Shown: in pieces, positions 41,233-51,594 of the stretch
How the letters are laid out: the number at the start of each line of letters is the position of its first letter
Position numbering within the stretch: the first letter of the stretch is position 1
Assembly: GCF_014652515.1 (NCBI RefSeq)
Contig: NZ_BMYY01000005.1
Span: 62,001-126,000 of the forward strand
Direction: 5' to 3'
DNA from: Bacterioplanes sanyensis
Lineage (GTDB): Bacteria > Pseudomonadota > Gammaproteobacteria > Pseudomonadales > Oceanobacteraceae
Length of the DNA stretch: 64,000 nucleotides
Program-made: the position numbers and the translations under genes
The notes under the pieces: model-generated
What the model saw: the letters and a program-made list of their open reading frames with translations, nothing else
Told to the model about the DNA's origin: nothing
Database searches by the model: none

Positions 41233-43023
41233 GTGATCAAGTGGATGTTACTACTGGTCAGCCTGATTGCCCCGTTCAGTCACGCCAACCTGCTCGACTC
41301 ATTGAGCGACGAGCCCAAGTTTTTACCCGTTGACGAAGCATTCCCGCTTACCACCCGCTTTGAAGGGCAGCAACTGATCGCCGACTGGGACTCCAGTGAC
41401 GGCTATTACCTGTATAAAAGTCGCATTTACCTGTCGCAGCAGGGCCAAGAAATAACGCCTGTGTCTTTTTCTCAAGCAGGTAAAGAAAAAGACGATCCGG
41501 CGTTTGGCATCGTCACCGCATTTTACGGCCCACTGAGCGCCACCTTTGATTTGAACCAGCTCTCCGAGGGTGAATTCACTCTGCACCATCAAGGCTGTGC
41601 CGACGCCGGCCTGTGCTACCCGCCGCAAAAATTAAAGCTCAGCTGGGATGGCAGCAGCGCCGCAAACACGAGCCCAGCAGCGAGCCTTGCAACAACCACA
41701 GCCAAACCCGCCAGCGCGGCTGCAACCAGCACCAACGAGCCTGCTGACGATAACTGGTTCACTGGCCGCTCCTGGGCCGCCGTGGTGGGCTTGTTCTTTT
41801 TGCTCGGTATTGGCCTGACCTTCACCCCCTGCGTATTGCCTATGGTGCCCATTCTCACCAGCGTGGTACTGGGCCAAAACAACACCTCGCCCGCCCGAGG
41901 CTTTGCGCTGTCCAGCATTTACGTACTGGGCATGGCACTGACGTATGCCGCCGCAGGTTTGACCGTTGGCTTATTAGGCGCTGGCGCCAATGTGCAAGCC
42001 TGGATGCAAACCCCTTGGGTACTGGCCGTATTTGCTGCGCTGTTTGTCGCCCTGGCGCTGGCCATGTTTGGCTTGTACGAGCTGCAATTGCCATCTGGCA
42101 TTCGTAACCGCCTCAACGAAATGAATCAAAAGCAACAAGGCGGCCATTGGCTCAGCGTGTTTATCATGGGCGTTTTGTCCGCCTTGGTGGTATCGCCTTG
42201 CGTATCAGCGCCACTGGCTGGCGCCTTGGTATACTTAAGCACCACAGGTGACGCGTGGCTGGGAGGCAGTGCCTTACTGGCCCTCGGCCTCGGCATGGGA
42301 GCACCGCTCATCGTGCTGGGCACCACCGGCGCTTCTATCTTGCCCAAAGCCGGTGGCTGGATGGACCAGATCAAGGTGTTCTTCGGCGTGCTACTGCTTG
42401 GCGTCGCCATCTGGTTGCTCAGCCGGGTCATTCCAGGCGAAGCCGCATTGTTGCTGTGGGCCTTACTGGCACTGGTTTACGGCGTCGTTTTGGGCGCCTT
42501 TGAGCCAGCCAACAGCGGCAAGCAGCGCTTAGTTAAAGGCATTGCTTGGGTGTTCTTCTTATACGGCGCGATGGCTTTGGTCGGCGTACTGCAGGGCCAA
42601 TCGAACCCACTGCAACCCCTGGCTACGGCAACCACAGTCGTCAGCCAAGAAAGCAGCAAGGCCAGCAGCCCATTTCGCAAGACCGACTCGATTAGTGAGC
42701 TTGAGCAAATCATTGCCAACAGTCCACGCCCGGTCATGGTCGATTTTTACGCCGACTGGTGCATCAGCTGCAAAGTCATGGAAGCGGAAATCTTCTCCCA
42801 CGCCGACGTGCAACGCCAATTCAGTCACCTGACTTGGGTGAAACTCGACGTCACGGCTAACAGTGCCGAGCAAGTGCAATTTATGCAAAAGCACGGCGTG
42901 TTTGGGCCTCCTACGATATTGTTCTTCGATCAATCGCAGGAAGTCACCCCAGCGCGCATTGTCGGCGAGGTAAGCAAGCCGCAATTTGTCGAGCACGTCA
43001 GCGACCATTTCCCCTCGCGCTGA
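41233..43023 (+). CDS. dsbD: Thiol:disulfide interchange protein DsbD
   Basis: Carries electrons from cytosolic thioredoxin across the inner membrane to periplasmic isomerases and cytochrome c maturation. I place the start at GTG 41233 (GGAAG upstream), giving the signal peptide VIKWMLLLVSLIAPFSHA and 596 residues. All three redox modules are present: alpha domain with Cys pair CADAGLC, membrane domain with Cys in TPCVLPM and SPCVSAP across eight helices, and C-terminal thioredoxin domain with WCISC. The adjacent trxC fits functionally. Confidence 0.93.
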   Translation: MIKWMLLLVSLIAPFSHANLLDSLSDEPKFLPVDEAFPLTTRFEGQQLIADWDSSDGYYLYKSRIYLSQQGQEITPVSFSQAGKEKDDPAFGIVTAFYGPLSATFDLNQLSEGEFTLHHQGCADAGLCYPPQKLKLSWDGSSAANTSPAASLATTTAKPASAAATSTNEPADDNWFTGRSWAAVVGLFFLLGIGLTFTPCVLPMVPILTSVVLGQNNTSPARGFALSSIYVLGMALTYAAAGLTVGLLGAGANVQAWMQTPWVLAVFAALFVALALAMFGLYELQLPSGIRNRLNEMNQKQQGGHWLSVFIMGVLSALVVSPCVSAPLAGALVYLSTTGDAWLGGSALLALGLGMGAPLIVLGTTGASILPKAGGWMDQIKVFFGVLLLGVAIWLLSRVIPGEAALLLWALLALVYGVVLGAFEPANSGKQRLVKGIAWVFFLYGAMALVGVLQGQSNPLQPLATATTVVSQESSKASSPFRKTDSISELEQIIANSPRPVMVDFYADWCISCKVMEAEIFSHADVQRQFSHLTWVKLDVTANSAEQVQFMQKHGVFGPPTILFFDQSQEVTPARIVGEVSKPQFVEHVSDHFPSR

Positions 43024-43053
43024 CACTCAAGCCACACAACTGCAGACTCACCC

Positions 43054-43118
43054 TTGAGTTTTCGAGGGGTGACTCGATATATAAGACGCTGCCGCCTGTA
43101 GTGGCAGCGTCTGTTTTT
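43054..43118 (+). terminator. dsbD terminator overlapping a promoter-like element
   Basis: A perfect 10-base-pair stem (43084-43093 with 43103-43112) followed by GTTTTT terminates dsbD. Just upstream, TTGAGT (43054-43059) and TATATA (43078-43083) with 18-base spacing resemble a promoter, whose start would fall inside the stem. Such a transcript could not form the terminator and would read into trxC. Confidence 0.65.
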
Positions 43119-43140
43119 CAGGTCAGCTCAGGATACTCAC

Positions 43141-43578
43141 ATGCACTACACCTGCCCTTCTTGCGGCGCCATTAACCGCATACCCGCCGAACGTAGCCAG
43201 CAGCAAGGCCAGTGTGGCCGCTGTAAAAATCCTTTGTTTAATGGCACACCGGTTGAACTCAGCGATACCGATTTCGAGCGCTTTATCGCCAAGAATGATC
43301 TGCCCGTGCTGGTCGACTTTTGGGCCAGCTGGTGCGGCCCCTGCCAGGCCATGGCGCCCGTGTTCAGTGCCACGTGCCAGCAACTGCAACATCAATTGCG
43401 CTTCGCCAAGGTCAACACCGAGCACACACCCATGACCAGCCAGCGCTTTGCCATTCGCAGCATCCCAACTCTTATTTTCTTTCACCAAGGGCGCGAAGTT
43501 GAGCGCCTGGCCGGCGCCCTGCCAGCACCACAACTGCAGCAATGGATCCAGCAAGCGCTGCAGAAAGTCGGCCAGTAA
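43141..43578 (+). CDS. trxC: Thioredoxin 2 (zinc-binding)
   Basis: Cytosolic thioredoxin of 145 residues. An N-terminal zinc finger (CPSC near residue 5, CGRC near residue 25) precedes a thioredoxin fold with the active site WCGPC and the cis-Pro loop SIPTL. The family is linked to oxidative stress and redox-controlled zinc release. It sits directly after dsbD. Confidence 0.93.
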   Translation: MHYTCPSCGAINRIPAERSQQQGQCGRCKNPLFNGTPVELSDTDFERFIAKNDLPVLVDFWASWCGPCQAMAPVFSATCQQLQHQLRFAKVNTEHTPMTSQRFAIRSIPTLIFFHQGREVERLAGALPAPQLQQWIQQALQKVGQ

Positions 43579-43657
43579 AAACGAGGATTAGCCTGATTCA
43601 CATCAAGAACCGACAGGGCCAGGGTCGTATGCTGAAGGTGAAGCAAAGGAGAATAAA

Positions 43658-43897
43658 ATGAGTATCGAAGCCCACGACCTACACCATGAGTTTCCAGAGA
43701 TGTCTGAGCAAATTCGCGAGCTAAAAATGAACGATCGCCATTTCGCGCGTTTATTTGAGGAATACCACGAGGTTGACAAAGAAGTTCGCAAAATTGAAGA
43801 ACAGGCCGAGGCAGCTTCTGATGAGCGTCTGGAGAACCTGAAACTCAAGCGCTTACATCTTAAAGATGACCTCTACAACATGCTCAAGCAAGCATAA
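43658..43897 (+). CDS. YdcH / DUF465 family small protein
   Basis: Charged, all-helical protein of 79 residues with the DUF465 pattern: HDLHHEFPE, FARLFEEYHEVDKEVRKIE and LKLKRLHLKDDLYNML. It probably forms a helical hairpin. Function unknown. AAGGAG precedes the ATG, and a strong terminator follows immediately. Confidence 0.85.
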   Translation: MSIEAHDLHHEFPEMSEQIRELKMNDRHFARLFEEYHEVDKEVRKIEEQAEAASDERLENLKLKRLHLKDDLYNMLKQA

Positions 43898-43923
43898 AAA
43901 AAGCCCCGCAAGGGGCTTTTTTT
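43895..43923. terminator. Bidirectional terminator ydcH / purA
   Basis: A run, AGCCCC / GGGGCT stem with GCAA tetraloop, T run. Serves both convergent genes. Confidence 0.85.
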
Positions 43924-43946
43924 ATGGCACTCACATAACAACGAGC

Positions 43947-45254
<1,308 letters not shown>

Positions 45255-45258
45255 TCAA

Positions 45259-46428
45259 TCAGTTAATCTTTACCAGCTGCCATTGGCCATCTTGCTGCTG
45301 CAGCTGGTAATCAGCCGCCATCGCTTCGCCATTCAACTGCGTCACTACTCGCTTGCCTTGTGCCCGCAAGGCCTGCACTTGCTGCCATAACTGGGCATCA
45401 TTGTGCTGTGGTGCCAACACGGTTTCACGCGCATTGACAGCATGGCCGGAAAAACGCGCCAGTACTTTCAAATCACCACTGAAACCCGTCGCAGGACGGG
45501 CCCGACCAAACACGGCACCGGTTTCATCGTAACGGCCACCCTGCATCACAGCGTCGCCATAGCCCGGCACATAAGCCGCAAACACCAAACCGGTGTGATA
45601 GTCGTAGCCACGTAATTCGGTGAAATCAAACACCAACGGCAGCTCAGGGAAGCGTGCCATCAGTTGCTGCGCCACCTGCAGGGTATGGCTCAAAGCCTGG
45701 GCGGCTGCCGGCACGGCCTTGGCCATGCTATCGACCATCGGCATCAGCATGTCCAGCTCGCCTTGCAAGCGAAACGCCTGGCGGAAAGCTTGATCCAGCA
45801 CGCCATCACGAATGTGTTCACTGACCCACTGGTCCAGATCGCTAACGCATTTTAGCCGCAACAGCTCAAACAGCCCTTGCTGCTGCTCATGGTTCAGCTC
45901 GGCGGCATCCGCCAAAGCGCGGAACACGGCGACATTGCCTAAGTCCAGATGAATATCGGTCACACCCGCATGCTGCAGCAAGGCCACCATCAAACTGATG
46001 ATTTCGACATCGGCATCGATGCCAGCCTCGCCATATAACTCAGCACCGATTTGCGTTGGCGTGCGACTGGCCAGCAAGGAGCTGGACTTGGCATGAAACA
46101 CGGTGCGGCAATAGCAAAAGCGCCCAACACCTTCAGGCGCAAAGCTGTGCGCGTCGATGCGTGCCACTTGTGGCGTGGTATCAGCCGACAAGCCCATCAA
46201 GCGGCCAGACAGCTGGTCGGTAACCTTAAAGGTACGCAGATCCAGGTCTTTGCCCACACCGGTTAGCAGGGAGTCTAGATATTCCAATGCCGGCGGCATG
46301 ACCACGTCATAGCCCCAGCAATCCAATAAGTCGAGCAGCTGGCGCCGCAGGCTCTCTATCTGGCGAGCCTGAGGCGGCAGGATTTCTTCGATACCGTCAG
46401 GTAACAGCCAGCGATCAGCGCTTGTCAT
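45259..46428 (-). CDS. hisZ: ATP phosphoribosyltransferase regulatory subunit
   Basis: Catalytically inactive histidyl-tRNA-synthetase-like protein (389 residues) that forms the active first enzyme of histidine synthesis with short-form HisG. Class II core motifs are visible (RRQLLDLLDCWGYDVVMPP; FKVTDQLSGRLMGLSADTTPQVAR; GGRYDETGAVF). Its presence implies a short hisG elsewhere. The hisZ-purA pair is common in Pseudomonas-type genomes. Confidence 0.93.
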   Translation of the reverse strand: MTSADRWLLPDGIEEILPPQARQIESLRRQLLDLLDCWGYDVVMPPALEYLDSLLTGVGKDLDLRTFKVTDQLSGRLMGLSADTTPQVARIDAHSFAPEGVGRFCYCRTVFHAKSSSLLASRTPTQIGAELYGEAGIDADVEIISLMVALLQHAGVTDIHLDLGNVAVFRALADAAELNHEQQQGLFELLRLKCVSDLDQWVSEHIRDGVLDQAFRQAFRLQGELDMLMPMVDSMAKAVPAAAQALSHTLQVAQQLMARFPELPLVFDFTELRGYDYHTGLVFAAYVPGYGDAVMQGGRYDETGAVFGRARPATGFSGDLKVLARFSGHAVNARETVLAPQHNDAQLWQQVQALRAQGKRVVTQLNGEAMAADYQLQQQDGQWQLVKIN

Positions 46429-46437
46429 GGATCAGCC

Positions 46438-46632
46438 TTAATGATTGATGAGATAAAGCACGGCCAGCCCCAGTAGCATACTGGTCAGGCCAGTCAGTCG
46501 AATGGTGCGATCATCACTTTGCGCCACCTGCATTACCAGCCGACGCCACTGCGCAGGACTGGCGAACGGCAATAAGCCTTCGATCACCAGAAACAGGCCC
46601 ATAGCCAACATCAAATGCTGCCATATATCCAT
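46438..46632 (-). CDS. DUF2065 family membrane protein (YjeT type)
   Basis: Protein of 64 residues with two hydrophobic helices (about 5-24 and 44-62) and the conserved LVIEGLLPFASP motif. Function unknown. Lies after hflC, as E. coli yjeT does, separated from it by a terminator. Confidence 0.85.
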   Translation of the reverse strand: MDIWQHLMLAMGLFLVIEGLLPFASPAQWRRLVMQVAQSDDRTIRLTGLTSMLLGLAVLYLINH

Positions 46633-46663
46633 GCAGATACCGCCTGTTGCTTTCCTGAACGCA

Positions 46664-46690
46664 CAAAAAACCGGGCCATGGGGCCCGGTT
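46664..46690 (-). terminator. Terminator after hflC
   Basis: AACCGGGCC / GGCCCGGTT, 9 base pairs with a 4-base loop, leftward T run. Separates the hflX-hflK-hflC part from yjeT-hisZ-purA. Confidence 0.8.
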
Positions 46691-46732
46691 GCAGGATTCT
46701 AACAGAAGCCTTGGGGTTTAGATACTGACGTA

Positions 46733-47602
46733 TTATTGCCCTTTGCTGTCTTTCAGATAGCGGAAGAAGTCGCTGTCTGGCTTCAGCAGAATCACGTCAT
46801 TTTCTTTAAAGGTTTCCTGATACGCCTTCAAACTGCGAGTGAAGGAGTAAAACTCAGGATCCTTGTTGTAAGCAGACGCATAAATGCGAGCGGCTTCGGC
46901 ATCCCCTTCACCACGAATGCGCTCAGCATCGCGGTAAGCTTCGGCCTCGATCACGGTCTTTTGACGATCGGCATCGGCTTGAATACCTTCGGCCAGCTCT
47001 TTACCTTGCGAACGTTGCTCACGCGCTTCACGCTCACGTTCCGCCGACATGCGGTTATACACCGAGTTACTCAGGTCTTCTGGCAAGTCGATGGCCTTCA
47101 CACGCACGTCCAGTACTTCCACACCCAGCTCTTCTTGGGTGCTCTCATTCAGCAAGCGCGTCATTTTAGTCATCAACTCGTCACGCTCGCCCGACACCAC
47201 CTCATGCAAGGTGCGCGAAGCAAACTCGTCACGCAGCCCCTTGTTCAGCAGGTTCGACAGCAAGTTAGACGCTTCAAAGCGATTACCCGACGTTGCCCGG
47301 TAATAAGCTTTGACGTTTTTGATGCGCCATTTAGCGAACGAATCAACGATCACGTATTTTTTACCCGACGTCAGGTAACGCGATGGGTTGGTATCCAGCG
47401 TTAACACGCGCGCGTCAAACTTTTTCACGTTTTGCACAAACGGCGTTTTCCAGTGCAGGCCGGGCTGAATATCATCACCCACGACTTCACCAAATTGCAG
47501 TTTGATGGCGCGCTCTTTTTCATTCACCACATACAGGCCCTGGCTGCCGATAAGCAGCAACACACCTGCGACGATAAGGCCAAGCATGGCTTTTGGAGAC
47601 AT
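46733..47602 (-). CDS. hflC: FtsH protease regulator HflC
   Basis: SPFH/band-7 protein anchored in the inner membrane by one N-terminal helix (about residues 5-24), facing the periplasm. With HflK it forms a large cage around FtsH and modulates proteolysis. It has 289 residues: an SPFH domain (residues 25-190), then a long charged coiled-coil (EREREAREQRSQGKELAEGIQ). It starts on the hflK stop (TAATG). Confidence 0.94.
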   Translation of the reverse strand: MSPKAMLGLIVAGVLLLIGSQGLYVVNEKERAIKLQFGEVVGDDIQPGLHWKTPFVQNVKKFDARVLTLDTNPSRYLTSGKKYVIVDSFAKWRIKNVKAYYRATSGNRFEASNLLSNLLNKGLRDEFASRTLHEVVSGERDELMTKMTRLLNESTQEELGVEVLDVRVKAIDLPEDLSNSVYNRMSAEREREAREQRSQGKELAEGIQADADRQKTVIEAEAYRDAERIRGEGDAEAARIYASAYNKDPEFYSFTRSLKAYQETFKENDVILLKPDSDFFRYLKDSKGQ

Positions 47603-48780
47603 TAGCGACCCTCCCGACGGACACTGCTGGTATTGCTTTGGCGAGCGCGAACTTCACGCAGTACCTGATCGGTCAGGCGCGAAATATCCGAGTTGGACAT
47701 CAAGTCCTGCGCATTGGCTGGCTTGGGCATATTTTTGATCAGCTGATCCAGCGGCAAATACATCATGTTGTTACCACCTTCAACATCGACCAACACTTTG
47801 CTGGCATTGTTGTAGACGTTGGTGACAGCCTCGATGTAGAGACGTTCGCGTGTCACCTCAGGTGCCTTGCGATATTCGCTGTACAGGTTTTCAAAACGCT
47901 CCGCTTCACCTTCGGCGCGCGCCACGATGCGAGATTTATACGCAGACGCTTCTTCCAGCTGACGCTGCGCCCGACCACGTGCCTCAGGCACCACCGAGTT
48001 GGCGTAGGCTTCGGCCTCGTTAATTAAGCGCTCTTTGTCTTGCTTAGCCTTTTGCACATCGTCAAACGCAGCTTTCACCGGCGCCGGTGGACGCGCATCT
48101 TTGATGTTGATCTGGCTGATGACCATACCGGTCTGGTAGCGGTCGAGGTAATTCTGCAAACGCACTTGCACTTGATCGGCCAAAATAGCACGGCCGACGG
48201 TGAGGATAGGGTCCATCGCGGTGGAACCAACCTCGTGACGCAGCGCACTTTCGGCTGCCGACAACAAGGTGCGTTCCGGCTGCTCAACCCGCAGGGCAAA
48301 CGCCACTGGGTCCATCACCCGGTACTGAACGTTGAGTTCAACCTCAACGATGTTTTCGTCTTCGGTCAGCATGCGCTCTTTAATTTCGGCGTTGCGAACC
48401 TGGGTGGTATTGACCGGTACCACTTCATCCACCAACGGAATTTTAAACCGCAGACCGGCATTTTCGGTTTTTAGATACTCACCCAAGCGCATGACCACGC
48501 CTTGTTGGGTTTCATCCAAGGTATACACCGACTGAAAGCCGAGCATGACCAGCAACACCACAATGGCGATGCCGAACAGGCTGCCGCCACCACCGGATTT
48601 ATTGCTGCCGTTGCCACGATTATTGCCACCGCCAAACAGGCCGTTCAGCTTATCCATCAGCTGTTTTAGAGCTTCGTCTAGATCCGGTGGTTGATTGCCG
48701 CCACGATTGTTATTACCTCGGTTGTTATTACCCCATGGATCGTTGGGATTGCCCTTTCCGCCGGGCTCATTCCAGGCCAT
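47602..48780 (-). CDS. hflK: FtsH protease regulator HflK
   Basis: Partner of HflC, 392 residues. A cytosolic Gly/Asn-rich N-terminus (GNNNRGNNNRGG) is followed by one membrane helix (about 70-90), an SPFH domain and a coiled coil. GGAG precedes the ATG. Co-translated with hflC. Confidence 0.95.
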   Translation of the reverse strand: MAWNEPGGKGNPNDPWGNNNRGNNNRGGNQPPDLDEALKQLMDKLNGLFGGGNNRGNGSNKSGGGGSLFGIAIVVLLVMLGFQSVYTLDETQQGVVMRLGEYLKTENAGLRFKIPLVDEVVPVNTTQVRNAEIKERMLTEDENIVEVELNVQYRVMDPVAFALRVEQPERTLLSAAESALRHEVGSTAMDPILTVGRAILADQVQVRLQNYLDRYQTGMVISQINIKDARPPAPVKAAFDDVQKAKQDKERLINEAEAYANSVVPEARGRAQRQLEEASAYKSRIVARAEGEAERFENLYSEYRKAPEVTRERLYIEAVTNVYNNASKVLVDVEGGNNMMYLPLDQLIKNMPKPANAQDLMSNSDISRLTDQVLREVRARQSNTSSVRREGR

Positions 48781-48853
48781 AGTTTTCTCCAGTCAGGAAG
48801 ACAGATGCATTGCTGCTCATGATAGCCAGTCAGTTAAGTCAGTGTAACCCCAG

Positions 48854-50188
48854 TCAGCGCTCCCAATGCTCGCGTTCGGGGGTGAAAAAGCGTTGCTCAT
48901 CCACCCCGGCACGGGATAACGCCATCCGGAAATCGCCCTGCTGCATACGCACCTGCAGCAGCATGTCGCCATTGTCGCTGAAGCGCTCGCCACGCACACC
49001 TCCCAGTTCGTAAAGAACCGCACGCAGCTTGGCATCGGCGGGTGTTAAGCAAATCTCTTGCTCGAATAGTTCTTGCCCCAGCATTTCTGCCATGGCTTGG
49101 TTTAATAACTCAAAGCCTTCGCCCTGCATGGCCGACAACCACACCGCCACCGGTTGACCACTGTCATCACGATCGATGCGCGGCTCGCCGTGCTCTAGCA
49201 AGTCAATTTTGTTGTAGATGCACAAAGTCGGCACTTCATCGGCGTGGATTTCATCCAGCACACTTTCCACTGCCTCGACATTGGCATCGCGCTCAGGGCT
49301 GGCACAATCGACTACGTGCAGTAATAAATCGGCCTCGGCGGCTTCTTGCAAAGTGGCTTGAAAAGCCTCCACCAATTTATGTGGCAAATGACGAATAAAT
49401 CCGACGGTATCGGCCAGCACCACTTCGCCAATGTCTTGCACTTGATAGCGCCGCAGGGTTGGGTCCAAGGTGGCGAACAGTTGGTCAGCGGCGTACACCT
49501 CGGCTTCGGTCAAAGCGTTGAATAAAGTCGATTTACCGGCATTGGTATACCCCACCAGCGCAATGGTAGGCACCGCCGAGCGTTGACGTGAGCGCCGCCC
49601 CTGATTGCGTTGGGCGCGTACTTTTTCCAGACGGTTGTGAATATTTTTGACCCGTTCACGCAACAAGCGACGGTCAGTTTCGAGCTGGGTTTCACCCGGC
49701 CCGCGCATGCCAATACCGCCTTTTTGCCGCTCTAAGTGAGTCCAGCCGCGTACCAAGCGCGTCGACTGGTACTGCAATTGCGCCAGCTCCACCTGCAACT
49801 TACCTTCATGGGTACGAGCACGCTGAGCAAAAATATCCAGAATCAACCCAGTGCGGTCGAGCACCCGACACTGCAGCGCTTTTTCCAAATTACGTTCTTG
49901 GCTGGGCGATAACGCATGGTTAAAAATCACCAGCTGGGTATCGTGCAAACGCAGCAAGTCGTAAATTTCGTCGACCTTGCCGCGGCCAATAAACAATTTT
50001 GGGTCCGGCGCATCGCGCTTGGTGGTCACTAACTCGACCGGTTGCGCACCGGCGGACACCACCAACTCGTTAAATTCGGCCACATCTTCACGATTGGCGC
50101 CTTCAGGAAAATCGATATGAACCAAAACGGCGACTTCACCGCCGCTGGCTTGCTGGCGCTTGGCGCCTTCGGGACGTTCAAAGAACAA
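48854..50188 (-). CDS. hflX: Ribosome-associated GTPase HflX
   Basis: GTPase that splits stalled or heat-damaged ribosomes. The start is TTG at 50188 with GGAG 7 bases upstream; it reproduces the conserved MFFER N-terminus of Pseudomonas HflX. It has 444 residues: a glycine-rich N-terminal domain (KLFIGRGKVDEI, GPGETQLETDRR), then a G domain with GYTNAGKST, DTVGF and YNKIDL, then a short C-terminal domain. Confidence 0.94.
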   Translation of the reverse strand: MFFERPEGAKRQQASGGEVAVLVHIDFPEGANREDVAEFNELVVSAGAQPVELVTTKRDAPDPKLFIGRGKVDEIYDLLRLHDTQLVIFNHALSPSQERNLEKALQCRVLDRTGLILDIFAQRARTHEGKLQVELAQLQYQSTRLVRGWTHLERQKGGIGMRGPGETQLETDRRLLRERVKNIHNRLEKVRAQRNQGRRSRQRSAVPTIALVGYTNAGKSTLFNALTEAEVYAADQLFATLDPTLRRYQVQDIGEVVLADTVGFIRHLPHKLVEAFQATLQEAAEADLLLHVVDCASPERDANVEAVESVLDEIHADEVPTLCIYNKIDLLEHGEPRIDRDDSGQPVAVWLSAMQGEGFELLNQAMAEMLGQELFEQEICLTPADAKLRAVLYELGGVRGERFSDNGDMLLQVRMQQGDFRMALSRAGVDEQRFFTPEREHWER

Positions 50189-50253
50189 ACAGACACTCCA
50201 AAAGCCCAGCCTGCATGGGCAGACTAGGCTTCAGTTTTATTGCGATGAATGGC

Positions 50254-50508
50254 TTAGCTTTGCTCTTCTGCACCGTCAGCGGCTTCAGCCGGTGGCGCCA
50301 GACGAACATTGCGGGAAGGCACAACAGTAGAAATCGCGTGCTTATACACCATTTGGCTCACGGTATTTTTTAACAGAATGACAAACTGATCGAACGACTC
50401 AATGTGCCCCTGCAATTTGATGCCATTCACCAGAAAAATGGATACAGGAATACGCTCTTTGCGCAATTGGTTCAAATAAGGGTCTTGTAACGAGTGCCCT
50501 TTTGACAT
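50254..50508 (-). CDS. hfq: RNA chaperone Hfq
   Basis: Hexameric Sm-like protein pairing small RNAs with messages. It has 84 residues, with Sm1 ([19 protein letters not shown]) and Sm2 ([12 protein letters not shown]) motifs and a short acidic tail. AGGAG precedes the ATG. A hairpin CCGTCC / GGACGG (50532-50550) lies just upstream of the ribosome-binding site. Confidence 0.97.
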   Translation of the reverse strand: MSKGHSLQDPYLNQLRKERIPVSIFLVNGIKLQGHIESFDQFVILLKNTVSQMVYKHAISTVVPSRNVRLAPPAEAADGAEEQS

Positions 50509-50552
50509 GGTTGTCTCCTTAAATAAGGTGGCCGTCCAATGTGGGGACGGTT

Positions 50553-50593
50553 CAAAAATAAAATAATGAAGTGCTTGGCTTAGCCAAGACTTC
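50553..50593 (-). terminator. Terminator between miaA and hfq
   Basis: Leftward GAAGT-CTTGGC / GCCAAG-ACTTC stem with one bulged base (50568-50593), followed by ATTATTTTATTTTT. Probably partial, so hfq can be served by upstream promoters as in E. coli. Confidence 0.6.
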
Positions 50594-50643
50594 TAAGCCC
50601 CAGGGTCGTCCGGAGCCACAACCACAGTGTTCTGGCAGGGGAG

Positions 50644-51594
50644 TCAGGACGATGGGCTAAATATGGCGTTGGCCTGCAGGATTTTCAAGGCACTATCAAC
50701 AAGATTCGGATCATTGGTATCCAGCCAGTGCAAATCAGGCCAACTGCGCAGCCAAGTAATTTGACGTTTGGCTAATTGACGGGTGGCGATAATGCCGCGC
50801 TCAACCATGTCGTCGTAATCGCACTGCCCTTCAAGATAATCCCAAGCCTGACGATAGCCAACCGCTCGCACCGACGGCATGGACACGTCCAAGTCACCGC
50901 GCTGATGGAGTTGGCGCACCTCCTCCAAAAAACCTTCCGCCAGCATCAGCTTGAAGCGCTCAGCAATGCGTTGATGCAGCTGTTTGCGCTCCGGCGGGCA
51001 CACCGCCAGATTCACCACGTGATACGGCAGCGGTTGGTGGTTTTGCTCCTGCCAATGCTGAGTCAGGGTTTTGCCACTGACCTCATACACTTCCAGTGCG
51101 CGCTGAATGCGCTGCGAATCCATCGGTTCTAGGCGTCGCGCAGCTTCCGGGTCGACCTTCGCCAAGCGGGCATGCATGGCCGGCCAACCTATGTCCTCGG
51201 CCTGTGCCAATAAGCGCTGGCGTACGCTTTCATCGGCCTGTGGCAAATCGGCCGCGCCATCGCGTAGGAACTTAAAATACATCATGGTGCCGCCGACCAG
51301 CAGCGGCACCTTGCCACGGCGGGTAATGTCCGCCATTTCCGCCAGCGCGTCGTCGCGAAAACGTGCAGCCGAGTAGGGCTCAGCCGGGTCGAGCATGTCG
51401 ATTAAGCGATGCGGCGCGCGCTTTAAGGTGTCGGCATCTGGCTTAGCGGTGCCGATGTCCATGCCGCGATACACCAAAGCGGAGTCGACACTGATGATTT
51501 CACACGAGTAATGCTCCGCCAGGGCAATGGCCAGCGCCGTTTTGCCTGCTGCGGTGGGGCCCATCAGAAAAATGGCCGGGGGAAGATCGCTCAT
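50644..51594 (-). CDS. miaA: tRNA dimethylallyltransferase
   Basis: Adds dimethylallyl to A37 of tRNAs reading UNN codons. It has 316 residues from ATG 51594, which overlaps the mutL stop by one base with GAGGA upstream; a TTG one codon earlier is less likely. P-loop [17 protein letters not shown] and the substrate region [11 protein letters not shown] are present. Confidence 0.95.
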   Translation of the reverse strand: MSDLPPAIFLMGPTAAGKTALAIALAEHYSCEIISVDSALVYRGMDIGTAKPDADTLKRAPHRLIDMLDPAEPYSAARFRDDALAEMADITRRGKVPLLVGGTMMYFKFLRDGAADLPQADESVRQRLLAQAEDIGWPAMHARLAKVDPEAARRLEPMDSQRIQRALEVYEVSGKTLTQHWQEQNHQPLPYHVVNLAVCPPERKQLHQRIAERFKLMLAEGFLEEVRQLHQRGDLDVSMPSVRAVGYRQAWDYLEGQCDYDDMVERGIIATRQLAKRQITWLRSWPDLHWLDTNDPNLVDSALKILQANAIFSPSS

